In this document: positions 17,248 to 24,284 of the stretch, piece after piece
Layout of the letters: each line of letters opens with the position of its first letter
How positions within the stretch are numbered: position 1 is the first letter of the stretch
Assembly: GCA_934643145.1 (NCBI GenBank)
Contig: CAKUBM010000023.1
Span: 1-36,281, forward strand
Direction of reading: 5' to 3'
Length of the DNA stretch: 36,281 nucleotides
Source of the DNA: an uncultured Collinsella sp.
Lineage (GTDB): Bacteria > Actinomycetota > Coriobacteriia > Coriobacteriales > Coriobacteriaceae
Made by a program: the position numbers and the translations under genes
Notes under the pieces: generated by a model
Seen by the model: only the letters and a program-made list of their open reading frames with translations
Told to the model about the DNA's origin: nothing
The model's database searches: none

Positions 17248-18171
17248 ATGAATCAGATCATTCTCGCATCTCATGGCGGCCTGGCCGCAGGCGCCAAAGA
17301 CACGCTCGAGATGGTTCTCGGCGACGTGTCGAACGTCCACGTCGTGTCGCTTGCTCGTGACGACAAGGAGCCCATCACCAACAAGGTGGACGCCATGATC
17401 GCCACGTTCAACGCGGACGACACCGTCTACGTGCTAACCGATATGCTCGGTAGCTCGGTCAACAACAACATGGTCGAGCTTTCCAAGAACGGCACGAAGT
17501 TCACGGTTGTCAGCGGTTTCAACATCCCGCTGGCGCTCACGCTCGCTATGAGCCCCGCCCCCGTCAAGGGCGCCGAGCTCGCGGCCCTCATCAACGAGGC
17601 CCGCACCGGTCTGACCAACCCCAACGCCCCGGTCGAGGTCGCCGCGGCTCCCGCCAAGAAGGCCAAGGCACCCCGTCACAACGCCGGCCCCGCCAAGATC
17701 GTCCTCGCACGTCTTGACTACCGCCTGCTGCACGGCCAGGTCGTCTTTACCTGGACCACCAAGGTCCAGGCTGAGCGCATCATCGTCGTCGACAACGCTG
17801 CCGCCAACGATGACATCAAGAAGGGCGCTCTTAAGCTAGCCAAGCCCCAGGGCGTGCGCCTGAACGTCTTCACCGTCGAGCGTGCCCTCGCCAAGATGGA
17901 CAAGCTCAACACCCTCGGTGAGCGCGTCATGTTCGTCTTCGGCAACACCGCCGAGATGCTGCAGTTCTGCCAGGGCTACAAGCTCGACGCCATCAACCTA
18001 GGCGCCACCGCCAACCACGACGGTGCCGACCAGATCGGCGGCAAGGACAGCTCCGTTTTCTTCGACGCCAACCAGAAGGCCGACGTCAACCAGCTGCTCG
18101 ACATGGGCATCAAGCTCTATGTCCAGCAGACCCCCACGTATCAGAGCGTCGACATCGACGCCAAGCTGTAA
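17248..18171 (+). CDS. Mannose-family PTS EIIAB fusion
   Basis: This encodes 307 residues, with AAGGAGGAGG upstream. Residues 1-~125 are a mannose-type EIIA with the phospho-histidine H9 in ILASHGGLAAG. An Ala/Pro/Lys-rich linker runs about 127-150. EIIB follows, with its phospho-histidine H162 in RLDYRLLHGQVVFTW. Phosphate passes from HPr to H9, to H162 and then to the incoming sugar. The protein is cytoplasmic, acting on the EIIC-EIID channel encoded next. The first gene of the operon, it follows a putative operator. Fusion of A and B is also seen in E. coli ManX. Codon use is strongly C-biased, suggesting high expression. Confidence 0.93.
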   Translation: MNQIILASHGGLAAGAKDTLEMVLGDVSNVHVVSLARDDKEPITNKVDAMIATFNADDTVYVLTDMLGSSVNNNMVELSKNGTKFTVVSGFNIPLALTLAMSPAPVKGAELAALINEARTGLTNPNAPVEVAAAPAKKAKAPRHNAGPAKIVLARLDYRLLHGQVVFTWTTKVQAERIIVVDNAAANDDIKKGALKLAKPQGVRLNVFTVERALAKMDKLNTLGERVMFVFGNTAEMLQFCQGYKLDAINLGATANHDGADQIGGKDSSVFFDANQKADVNQLLDMGIKLYVQQTPTYQSVDIDAKL

Positions 18172-18207
18172 TCAACCAGGCTTTTGCCTGACTGAAAGGA
18201 GAAGGGT

Positions 18208-19002
18208 ATGAATACGTTCATCAGTGCGGTGCTCGTCGGCCTCGTCGGCGTGTTCTGCATGTGGGACTCCCGCCTGCTCGGTCGTCTTAACTTCGAGCAG
18301 CCCCTCGTTGGCGCTACGCTCGTCGGTCTGCTGCTGGGCGATGTGCCCACCGGCCTCGCCGTCGGTGCCGCCGTCGAGCTCGTGTCCATGGGCCTGGTGC
18401 AGGTCGGCGCAGCCGTCCCGCCCGATATGGTCCTGGGTGGCATCGTGGCCGCTGCCTTCGCATGCCTGACCGATGCTTCCGCCGAGACCGCCATGACGAT
18501 CGCCATCCCGGTCGCCGTCCTGGGTCAGCTCCTCGGCATTGTCTTCCGTTCCATCATCGCCGCCCTCACCCATGTGGCCGATAGCGCGATCGATAACGGC
18601 AAGTTTAAGACCGCCTACCGTATGCACATCTGCGCCGGCTCCGGTCTGTACGCCATCATGTACTTCCTGCCGATCTTCCTGGCCGTCTTTGTCGGCACCG
18701 ACCTGGTCCAGGCCATCGTCAACATGGTTCCCGAGTGGCTGTCCACTGGTCTGAACGTCTCGACCAAGATCATGACTGCCTACGGCTTGGCCCTGCTGCT
18801 CACCATGATGATCAAGAAGGGCATGACCCCGTTCCTGTTCATCGGCTTCCTGCTCGCCGCCTACCTCAACCTGTCCGTCATCGCGGTCGCTCTGATCGGT
18901 GTGTGCCTGGCTATCGTCTTCATGGGCTTCAAGTTCAACGGTTCCCATGCAGCCGCCGGTGTCGATTCCGACTACGATCCGCTCGAAGACGACGAAGACT
19001 AA
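18208..19002 (+). CDS. Mannose-family PTS EIIC
   Basis: This encodes 264 residues and starts 36 bases after EIIAB, with AAAGGAGAAGG upstream. It is a hydrophobic transport subunit of the mannose/fructose/sorbose type. Telling parts are LNFEQPLVGATLVGLLLGDVP near the N-terminus and the run GLVQVGAAVPPDMVLGGI. It forms the sugar channel with EIID. The C-terminus is acidic (DSDYDPLEDDED). The sugar cannot be read from sequence; the surrounding SIS genes suggest an Amadori or other amino-sugar compound. Confidence 0.92.
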   Translation: MNTFISAVLVGLVGVFCMWDSRLLGRLNFEQPLVGATLVGLLLGDVPTGLAVGAAVELVSMGLVQVGAAVPPDMVLGGIVAAAFACLTDASAETAMTIAIPVAVLGQLLGIVFRSIIAALTHVADSAIDNGKFKTAYRMHICAGSGLYAIMYFLPIFLAVFVGTDLVQAIVNMVPEWLSTGLNVSTKIMTAYGLALLLTMMIKKGMTPFLFIGFLLAAYLNLSVIAVALIGVCLAIVFMGFKFNGSHAAAGVDSDYDPLEDDED

Positions 19003-19015
19003 GGAGGAACACACT

Positions 19016-19849
19016 ATGGCAACCGCAACCAAGGACGTGTCCCTGAACAAGAAGGTCAGCCAGTTCTTCTGGCGCTCCTGGGCCATCCAGGCCTCTTGGA
19101 ACTACGAGCGTCAGATGAACATGGGCTTCCTCTACGGCATGGTTCCCACGCTCGACCGCCTCTATCCGGATGAGTCCGACCCCAAGCAGCTCGCTGCTAA
19201 GAAAGAGGCTTACCACCGTCACATGGCGTTCTACAACTGCACCCCGCAGACGAGCGCTTTCGTCCTCGGCCTCGCCGCCTCCATGGAGGAGGAGTACGCC
19301 AAGGATCCCGAGAACTTCGATCCCGATTCGATCAACGCGGTCAAGACCTCGCTCATGGGCCCGCTTTCCGGTATCGGTGACTCCTTCTTCCAGGGCACCA
19401 TCCGCGTCATCGCCTTTGGCCTGGGCGTTCAGCTGGCTCAGCAGGGCTCCATCATGGGCCCGATCCTGGCCATGCTCATCTCCATCGTCCCCTCCGTGCT
19501 GGTCACTTGGTTCGCTGCCAAGATCGGCTACCAGGGCGGCCACGAGTATCTGAGCAAGCTCCAGGGCGGCGACCTCATGGAGAAGCTCATGTATGTCTGC
19601 GGCATCGTGGGTCTTATGTCCGTGGGCGGCATGATCGCTACGCTGATCGGCGCCACCACCCCGCTGCAGTTCGCTGACGGCACCGTCGTCATCCAGGACA
19701 TCCTGGACGGCATGATGCCCCAGATGATCTCCCTCGGCCTCACCGGCCTTATGTACTGGCTCATCAAGAAGAACGTCAACACCGGTTGGCTTCTTGTGAT
19801 CGCCATCGTGGGCGGCATCGCCCTCTCCGCGGCCGGCATCCTGGCCTAG
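19016..19849 (+). CDS. Mannose-family PTS EIID
   Basis: This encodes 277 residues; the start at 19016 has AAGGAGGAAC upstream and lies 13 bases after EIIC. EIID signatures include FFWRSWAIQASWNYERQMN, the run MGPLSGIGDSFFQGTIR, and membrane helices in the C-terminal part (about 125-165 and 195-275). EIID is the second membrane subunit of this PTS class. A hairpin and 197 bases follow before SIS gene 2, which is probably in the same operon. Confidence 0.93.
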   Translation: MATATKDVSLNKKVSQFFWRSWAIQASWNYERQMNMGFLYGMVPTLDRLYPDESDPKQLAAKKEAYHRHMAFYNCTPQTSAFVLGLAASMEEEYAKDPENFDPDSINAVKTSLMGPLSGIGDSFFQGTIRVIAFGLGVQLAQQGSIMGPILAMLISIVPSVLVTWFAAKIGYQGGHEYLSKLQGGDLMEKLMYVCGIVGLMSVGGMIATLIGATTPLQFADGTVVIQDILDGMMPQMISLGLTGLMYWLIKKNVNTGWLLVIAIVGGIALSAAGILA

Positions 19850-19883
19850 TCGCGACCGAGCGTCCAAACGCTTTCCCCGGGGG

Positions 19884-19912
19884 CCTGCCTGGCATCCCAT
19901 ACCCCAGGCAGG
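19884..19912 (+). other. Intercistronic stem-loop between EIID and SIS gene 2
   Basis: CCTGCCTGG (19884-19892) pairs perfectly with CCAGGCAGG (19904-19912), without a T-run. It may set differential stability or partial termination between the transporter and enzyme parts of the operon. Confidence 0.5.
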
Positions 19913-20046
19913 TTCCCATCCCTAAACGTGACAAAGGGGCAACTCCTTTGCCACATCCTCAACGGGCTGGCGACTCGGCCCCAATCACGGTAACCCTGCG
20001 AGCGTCCGGCAATGTGGCGCCGCAAAAATCGAAAGGAATGTGTCAG

Positions 20047-21030
20047 ATGTACGAGATCGACCTTAACCTCCCTAAGCAGATCGTCGCTGACGTCCTGTCC
20101 AACCACGAGATCCACAGCGTCGCCTTCGTCGGCTGCGGTGCCTCCATGTCCGACCTGTACCCCGCCAAGTACTTCCTGGCCAACAACACGGACAAGCTGA
20201 ACGTTCAGATCTTCACCGCTAACGAGTTCAACTACGACACGCCTTCCTGGGTCAACGAGCACACCTTCGTGATCACCTGCTCCCTCGGTGGCTCCACGCC
20301 CGAGACCGTCGAGGCCAACAAGACCGCCAAGAAGCACAACTGCCCGGTCGTCTCCCTCACCAACAAGGCTGGCTCCGCTCTGACCGTCGACGCCGACCAC
20401 GTCATCGTTCACGGCTTCCACGCCAACTATGCCGCCAAGGCCGAGAAGCCTGGCTACGCCATCGCTCTTGCTCTCGAGATCCTTCAGCAGACCGAGGGCT
20501 ATGATCACTACGAGGATATGATCACCGGCCTCACCAACATCTTCGACCTGTGCGAGAACGCCGCTCAGCACTGCACCAAGCTCGCCAAGAAGTTCGCCGA
20601 GGACTTCAAGGACGACAAGATGATCTACTTCATGGCTTCCGGTGCCTCCGAGAAGATGGCCTACTCTCACGCCGCCTTCCTGTTCACCGAGATGCAGTGG
20701 ATCGACGCCGCCGCCTACAACACCGGCGAGTACTTCCACGGCCCGTTCGAGGTTTCCACCGAGGGTAAGCCCTACGTCTTCTTCATGTCCGATGGTGCCA
20801 CCCGTCCGATGGACGCCCGCGCCCTCACCTTCCTTGAGCGCATGGGCGCCAAGGTCGCTCTGATCGACTCCAAGGACTACGGTCTGGCCGACGCCGTGCC
20901 GGCGAGCGTTGTCACCTACTTCAACCCGCTGCTGCACCTCGCCGTTATGCGCGAGTACGGCAACCAGATCGCCGAGGCCCGTCAGCACCCGCTGACCATG
21001 CGTCGCTACATGTGGAAGCTTTCCTACTAA
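20047..21030 (+). CDS. SIS-domain protein 2, FrlB-like deglycase
   Basis: This encodes 327 residues. ATG 20047 is preferred over the ATG at 20038 because AAAGGAA ends at 20038, the right distance for 20047. Two SIS domains: VAFVGCGASMSDLYPAKYF and FVITCSLGGSTPETV (phosphate loop) in the first; NTGEYFHGPFEV in the second. It ends HPLTMRRYMWKLSY. It follows the PTS genes in the same orientation, so it is the best candidate for acting on the phosphorylated product of this PTS. In the gfr systems of Salmonella the equivalent genes encode glucoselysine- and fructoselysine-6-phosphate deglycases. A strong terminator follows. Confidence 0.86.
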   Translation: MYEIDLNLPKQIVADVLSNHEIHSVAFVGCGASMSDLYPAKYFLANNTDKLNVQIFTANEFNYDTPSWVNEHTFVITCSLGGSTPETVEANKTAKKHNCPVVSLTNKAGSALTVDADHVIVHGFHANYAAKAEKPGYAIALALEILQQTEGYDHYEDMITGLTNIFDLCENAAQHCTKLAKKFAEDFKDDKMIYFMASGASEKMAYSHAAFLFTEMQWIDAAAYNTGEYFHGPFEVSTEGKPYVFFMSDGATRPMDARALTFLERMGAKVALIDSKDYGLADAVPASVVTYFNPLLHLAVMREYGNQIAEARQHPLTMRRYMWKLSY

Positions 21031-21061
21031 TCACAAGTAAGTAAACCTTACGGGTTGATTG

Positions 21062-21096
21062 AAAGGGGATGGGGTTTGCGCCCCGTCCCCTTTTTT
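21062..21096 (+). terminator. Rho-independent terminator of the PTS-SIS operon
   Basis: AAAGGGGATGGGG (21062-21074) pairs with CCCCGTCCCCTTT (21081-21093) around TTTGCG and runs into TTTTTT. It closes the operon that begins at 17248. Confidence 0.92.
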
Positions 21097-21132
21097 GCTT
21101 TGGGGAGGGCGTGTCCGTTGCGTCACAAAACC

Positions 21133-21180
21133 CCAGATAAAACCTACCAAAATAAACCTGTCCCTTTTTGGCAGGTGGGA
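21133..21180 (+). repeat. 48-bp leader element, copy upstream of the HAD gene
   Basis: Begins CCAGATAAAACCTACC, contains AAATAAACCTGTCCC and ends TTTTTGGCAGGTGGGA. The ACCTACCAAAA and TTTTGGCAGGT parts form a short stem. The same element, with about three differences, lies at 31938-31985 in front of the minus-strand cyclo-ligase gene. In both cases it ends 13-14 bases before the start codon and points the same way relative to the gene. Confidence 0.75.
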
Positions 21181-21190
21181 GGAGATGCGT

Positions 21191-21820
21191 ATGATCAAGG
21201 CAGTGCTGTTTGATATGGACGGCGTGCTGGTCGATACCGAGTGGTTCTACAACCGTCGTCGCGTGGCGTTTATGGAGGAGAAGGGGTTCCACTTTGACGA
21301 GATCCCCGACCTTTCGGGGTCTAACGAGCCTGCCATTTGGGAGGCGCTGGTGCCCGACGATATTGAGCTGCGCGAGCGCCTGCGCGTGGAGTACAAGCAG
21401 GTCTACAGCCCGGACCATCCCGTTCCGTATGCCGAGCTACTCAACGAGCAGACGGAGCCGGTGATGCGCGAGCTACACGAGCGCGGCGTGATGTGCGCCA
21501 TAGCGAGCTCGTCCTATCGTGAGCTGATCGACGAGCTGGTGGAGATCGCCGGTATTGCCGACGTGCTGGACTACACCATCAGCGGCCACGAGTGCAGCGC
21601 GTTTAAGCCTGACCCCGAGATCTACCTGCGCGCCATGGAGGCGCTGGGTGTGGAGCCGGCCGAGTGCCTGGTCATCGAGGACTCGCCTTTGGGCATCGAG
21701 GCCGGCAAGCGCTCTGGCGCCCGCGTCCTGGCGCTGCGCCCGCACGAGGGCGTCAACCTGGACCAGTCCGCTGCCGACGTCGTCATCGACAGCCTGTCCG
21801 ACATTTTGGCCGCTCTGTAG
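21191..21820 (+). CDS. HAD-superfamily phosphatase or phosphoglucomutase-like enzyme
   Basis: This encodes 209 residues. I prefer ATG 21191 because the ribosome site GGGAGGAG ends right at the ATG at 21185, leaving it too little spacing. Motif I FDMDGVLVDTE holds the nucleophile D8 and the acid D10. Motif II is IASSSYREL, the lysine is in SAFKPDPEIYL, and motif IV is VIEDSPLGIEAG. The family includes beta-phosphoglucomutase and small sugar-phosphate phosphatases. The cap domain lies about residues 16-85. It lies after the PTS operon terminator, so any role in sugar-amine use is only positional. Confidence 0.9.
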   Translation: MIKAVLFDMDGVLVDTEWFYNRRRVAFMEEKGFHFDEIPDLSGSNEPAIWEALVPDDIELRERLRVEYKQVYSPDHPVPYAELLNEQTEPVMRELHERGVMCAIASSSYRELIDELVEIAGIADVLDYTISGHECSAFKPDPEIYLRAMEALGVEPAECLVIEDSPLGIEAGKRSGARVLALRPHEGVNLDQSAADVVIDSLSDILAAL

Positions 21821-21914
21821 CGTCAATTCATCGCGAGCAGTGCCGATTCGCGCATTAATTGCGGCAGATGGGCTCATTTTGGCTTCGATTTGGTCCGTTT
21901 GGCTTCGACTCAGA

Positions 21915-22037
21915 CTAAGTGAGTAGACTTTTTGGCGCAGGCCGAGCACAAAGCGTTTCTGCCTTAGTAAAACCGCAGGTCACAGAGGTGGCAGTTTTGG
22001 GTGTGCTCGGCAGATCGTAAAAAGTCTACTCACTTAG
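21915..22037. repeat. 123-bp inverted-repeat element, copy 2
   Basis: The same length and the same 18-bp terminal inverted repeats as at 13551-13673. Here the inner stem (CCGAGCACA with TGTGCTCGG) pairs perfectly. It lies in the 355-base gap between the HAD and YitT genes (21821-22175), in the same orientation as copy 1. No other feature stands out there but a -10 box. Confidence 0.85.
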
Positions 22038-22124
22038 ATTTTTGCCCTTTGGTCGTAGGAGTTGCTGGTCCCGTTTTGGTTGTCGAGAGAGGGGTGAATT
22101 GAGGCGCCCTCTGTCGCTCCATGT

Positions 22125-22130
22125 TACAAT
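22125..22130 (+). promoter_or_regulatory. -10 box (TACAAT) for the YitT gene
   Basis: TACAAT lies 45 bases before the GTG start. A TTGAGG at 22099 is too far (20-base spacer) to be a convincing -35. Confidence 0.4.
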
Positions 22131-22175
22131 CGCCGGCATGCCCCACAACTACATCTGCCTTCGAAGGGAGCCTAC

Positions 22176-23183
22176 GTGGCGAACGCCATCGACCAGCTCA
22201 CGGACCGCGTGCTCGTGCTCGGCCGCCTCACCATCGTCCGCCGCGCCATCACTGCCGTGGCGGTCACCATATCCGCCATTCTGCAGACCTTCCTGATCCA
22301 GGCATTCATTCGGCCTGCCGACCTGCTTCCCAGCGGCCTCACCGGCGTTGCGGTCCTGCTCGATCGCGTAACCTCGCTCGGCGGCATTCATATCGACACC
22401 TCGCTCGGCATGCTCGCGCTCAACATTCCCGTGGCGCTCCTATGCTGGAGTGGCATTAGCAAACGCTTCGTAATCTTCTCGATGATGCAAGTTGTGCTCT
22501 CATCGCTGTTCCTCAACATCTTTCATTTCGCTCCGTTTTTGGGCGACAAGATCATGCTCATCATTTTTGGCGGCGTGGTCTCGGGTCTGGGCGCTGCCAT
22601 CGCGCTCAAGTCCGGCGCATCCACCGGCGGCACCGACTTTATCGCGCTGTGGGTCTCCAACCACACGGGCAAGACTATCTGGGGCGTCATCTTTGGTTTC
22701 AACTGCTTTATCTTGGCGATCTTTGGCTTTATGTTTGGCTGGGACAATGCGGCGTACTCCATCGTGTTCCAATTTATTTCGACCAAGACCATCGACAGTT
22801 TCTATCGTCGCTACGACCGTGTGACGCTGCAGATCACGACGCGCAAGGCAGACGAGGTCATGACCGCCTATGTTGACCATTTTCAGCACGGCATTAGCTG
22901 CGCCGAGGTCATCGGCGGATACAGCCGCGAAAAGATGTACCTGCTGCACGCCGTTGTCTCGACCTACGAGAGCCAGGACATTATCAAGCTGGTGTGCGAC
23001 ATTGATCCCAGCGCCGTGATCAATGTGTTCCACACGCTCAACTTTGTGGGCGGCTGGTGGGGCGGTCATGTCGATGAACCCATGCCCACGGCCGTGCCAG
23101 ATCCGGACAAGCCCGCGCGCATTGCCAGTAGACAGGCGCGCTTGAGCGAGCAGGACAGCCTGCAGCAGGACGACGGCAAGTAA
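22176..23183 (+). CDS. YitT-family membrane protein
   Basis: This encodes 335 residues from a GTG start at 22176, with AGGGAG 7 bases upstream. The N-terminal half has about five membrane helices with family features such as RPADLLPSGLTGVAVLL and LKSGASTGGTDFIALWV. The C-terminal DUF2179 domain (about 220-300) starts near SFYRRYDRVTLQITTRKADEV. An extra ~35-residue hydrophilic tail makes it longer than most family members. Function is not established for the family; transport or sensing has been suggested. Confidence 0.9.
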   Translation: MANAIDQLTDRVLVLGRLTIVRRAITAVAVTISAILQTFLIQAFIRPADLLPSGLTGVAVLLDRVTSLGGIHIDTSLGMLALNIPVALLCWSGISKRFVIFSMMQVVLSSLFLNIFHFAPFLGDKIMLIIFGGVVSGLGAAIALKSGASTGGTDFIALWVSNHTGKTIWGVIFGFNCFILAIFGFMFGWDNAAYSIVFQFISTKTIDSFYRRYDRVTLQITTRKADEVMTAYVDHFQHGISCAEVIGGYSREKMYLLHAVVSTYESQDIIKLVCDIDPSAVINVFHTLNFVGGWWGGHVDEPMPTAVPDPDKPARIASRQARLSEQDSLQQDDGK

Positions 23184-23238
23184 GGATTTGCTGTATGCGG
23201 TATATCGTTTTATCAAACTGAGGTAACATATAAAAAGA

Positions 23239-23254
23239 CGTTATATACGTATTA
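23239..23254. promoter_or_regulatory. Putative operator of regulator 2 at its own gene
   Basis: CGTTATA (23239-23245) and CGTATTA (23248-23254) repeat the 9-base-period layout of the sites at 15927 and 17204. It lies 34 bases before the regulator start, consistent with autoregulation. Confidence 0.6.
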
Positions 23255-23287
23255 GTTATTTCGCTATTTTGATAAGAGTGACCAGAT

Positions 23288-24007
23288 ATGTCCGCACCCA
23301 AAAATGCACCGCTTTACCAGCAGATTTACGATGAGATTAAGGATTCGATCGAGAAGGGTGTTTATGCACCCAAGGAGCGCATTCCGTCTGAGCTTGAGCT
23401 TGCCGAGCAGTACGAGGTAAGCCGCATTACGGTGCGCCGCGCCGTCGAGGAGCTGTGTTCCGACGGCTACCTGGTCAAGCAACAGGGCCGCGGCACGTTT
23501 GTTGCCACGCCGCACATCAACCGCCAGTTCCATGCCACGGCGCTGCAGACGTTTACCGAGCTGTGCACATCGAATGGCATGAAGGCCGGCGCGCATGTGG
23601 TCGATCGCCAGATTGTCCCGGCGCGTCAAAACGAGATGGAGTTTTTTGGCCTGCAGAAGGATGCGCTGCTGCTGCATATTAAGCGCGTGCGCACCGCCGA
23701 TGGCGAGCCCATCTTTGAGGAGAACATCTTTGTGCCGTTTGATCAATATCGCGAGCTATTGACGGCAGACCTTGAGGATAAGTCGATTTTTGCTGAGGTC
23801 GAGCGCGTCGGCGGCACTCCGATTGCCTCGGTTGGCTATCGTTCGGTTGAGGCGGTTCGCGCTAACGCCGAACAGGCGGTCGAGTTGGGTATTGCCCCGC
23901 ACGACCCGCTGCTCAACCTGCGCGCCGGCTTTACCGGCCCCAACGGCGAGCCGGTCCTGATGGGCAAGCAGTACTACGTGGGCAGCCGCTACGTTATGGT
24001 CATGTAG
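23288..24007 (+). CDS. GntR/HutC-family regulator 2 (UTRA domain)
   Basis: This encodes 239 residues. The winged helix is clear (KERIPSELELAEQYEVSRIT then VRRAVEELCSDGYLVKQQGR), and the UTRA domain spans about 90-235. Its own leader carries the CGTTATA direct repeat that also lies before the PTS operon and the EamA gene, so I infer that it controls those. The UTRA domain probably binds a phosphorylated sugar-amine. The ribosome site is weak (AAGAGTG), as often seen for autoregulated repressors. A hairpin follows the stop. Confidence 0.9.
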   Translation: MSAPKNAPLYQQIYDEIKDSIEKGVYAPKERIPSELELAEQYEVSRITVRRAVEELCSDGYLVKQQGRGTFVATPHINRQFHATALQTFTELCTSNGMKAGAHVVDRQIVPARQNEMEFFGLQKDALLLHIKRVRTADGEPIFEENIFVPFDQYRELLTADLEDKSIFAEVERVGGTPIASVGYRSVEAVRANAEQAVELGIAPHDPLLNLRAGFTGPNGEPVLMGKQYYVGSRYVMVM

Positions 24008-24012
24008 CTCTA

Positions 24013-24039
24013 GTTGCGCGGTTTTTCAAACCGCGCAAC
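24013..24039 (+). terminator. Stem-loop after regulator 2
   Basis: GTTGCGCGGTTT pairs perfectly with AAACCGCGCAAC around TTC, six bases after the stop codon. No T-run follows on the plus strand, so termination is uncertain. Confidence 0.5.
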
Positions 24040-24044
24040 GGCTC

Positions 24045-24075
24045 GACGCTGCAAGCCCGCCAGAGCGGCAATCTG
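24045..24075 (+). repeat. 31-base post-stop motif, copy 3
   Basis: GACGCTGCAAGCCCGCCAGA followed by GCGGCAATCTG. CCGC can pair with GCGG. Related to 10785-10815 and 15785-15815. Confidence 0.5.
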
Positions 24076-24079
24076 CAGA

Positions 24080-24147
24080 ATGAGCGTGGATAATCTCCCG
24101 TTTTTGGCTTGGTGACGGGTTCAAAGTGGGAGATTATCCACGCTCAT
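24080..24147. repeat. 68-bp palindrome with 20-bp perfect arms
   Basis: ATGAGCGTGGATAATCTCCC (24080-24099) is the exact reverse complement of 24128-24147, around a 28-base loop. It lies between regulator 2 and recQ. Confidence 0.85.
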
Positions 24148-24154
24148 CCGGAAA

Positions 24155-24176
24155 GCGTCCAAAAATCCACGCTCGT
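24155..24176 (-). repeat. Single ACGAGCGTGG unit
   Basis: Read on the minus strand this is ACGAGCGTGGATTTTTGGAC plus GC, nearly the unit repeated three times at 36119-36190. Its first half resembles the arm of the adjacent palindrome. Confidence 0.55.
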
Positions 24177-24247
24177 TCCCCTTGGATCCCTTTCGGACCG
24201 CAATGCCCGTGGCCGGTAGCCATGCGGCACCGGTCCGCGTGGCGGCG

Positions 24248-24253
24248 TATAAT
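24248..24253 (+). promoter_or_regulatory. -10 box (TATAAT) for recQ
   Basis: A consensus TATAAT lies 32 bases before the recQ start; no convincing -35 box. Confidence 0.55.
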
Positions 24254-24284
24254 CGGCGGCAGATGATTCTGACGTTAGGAAACC

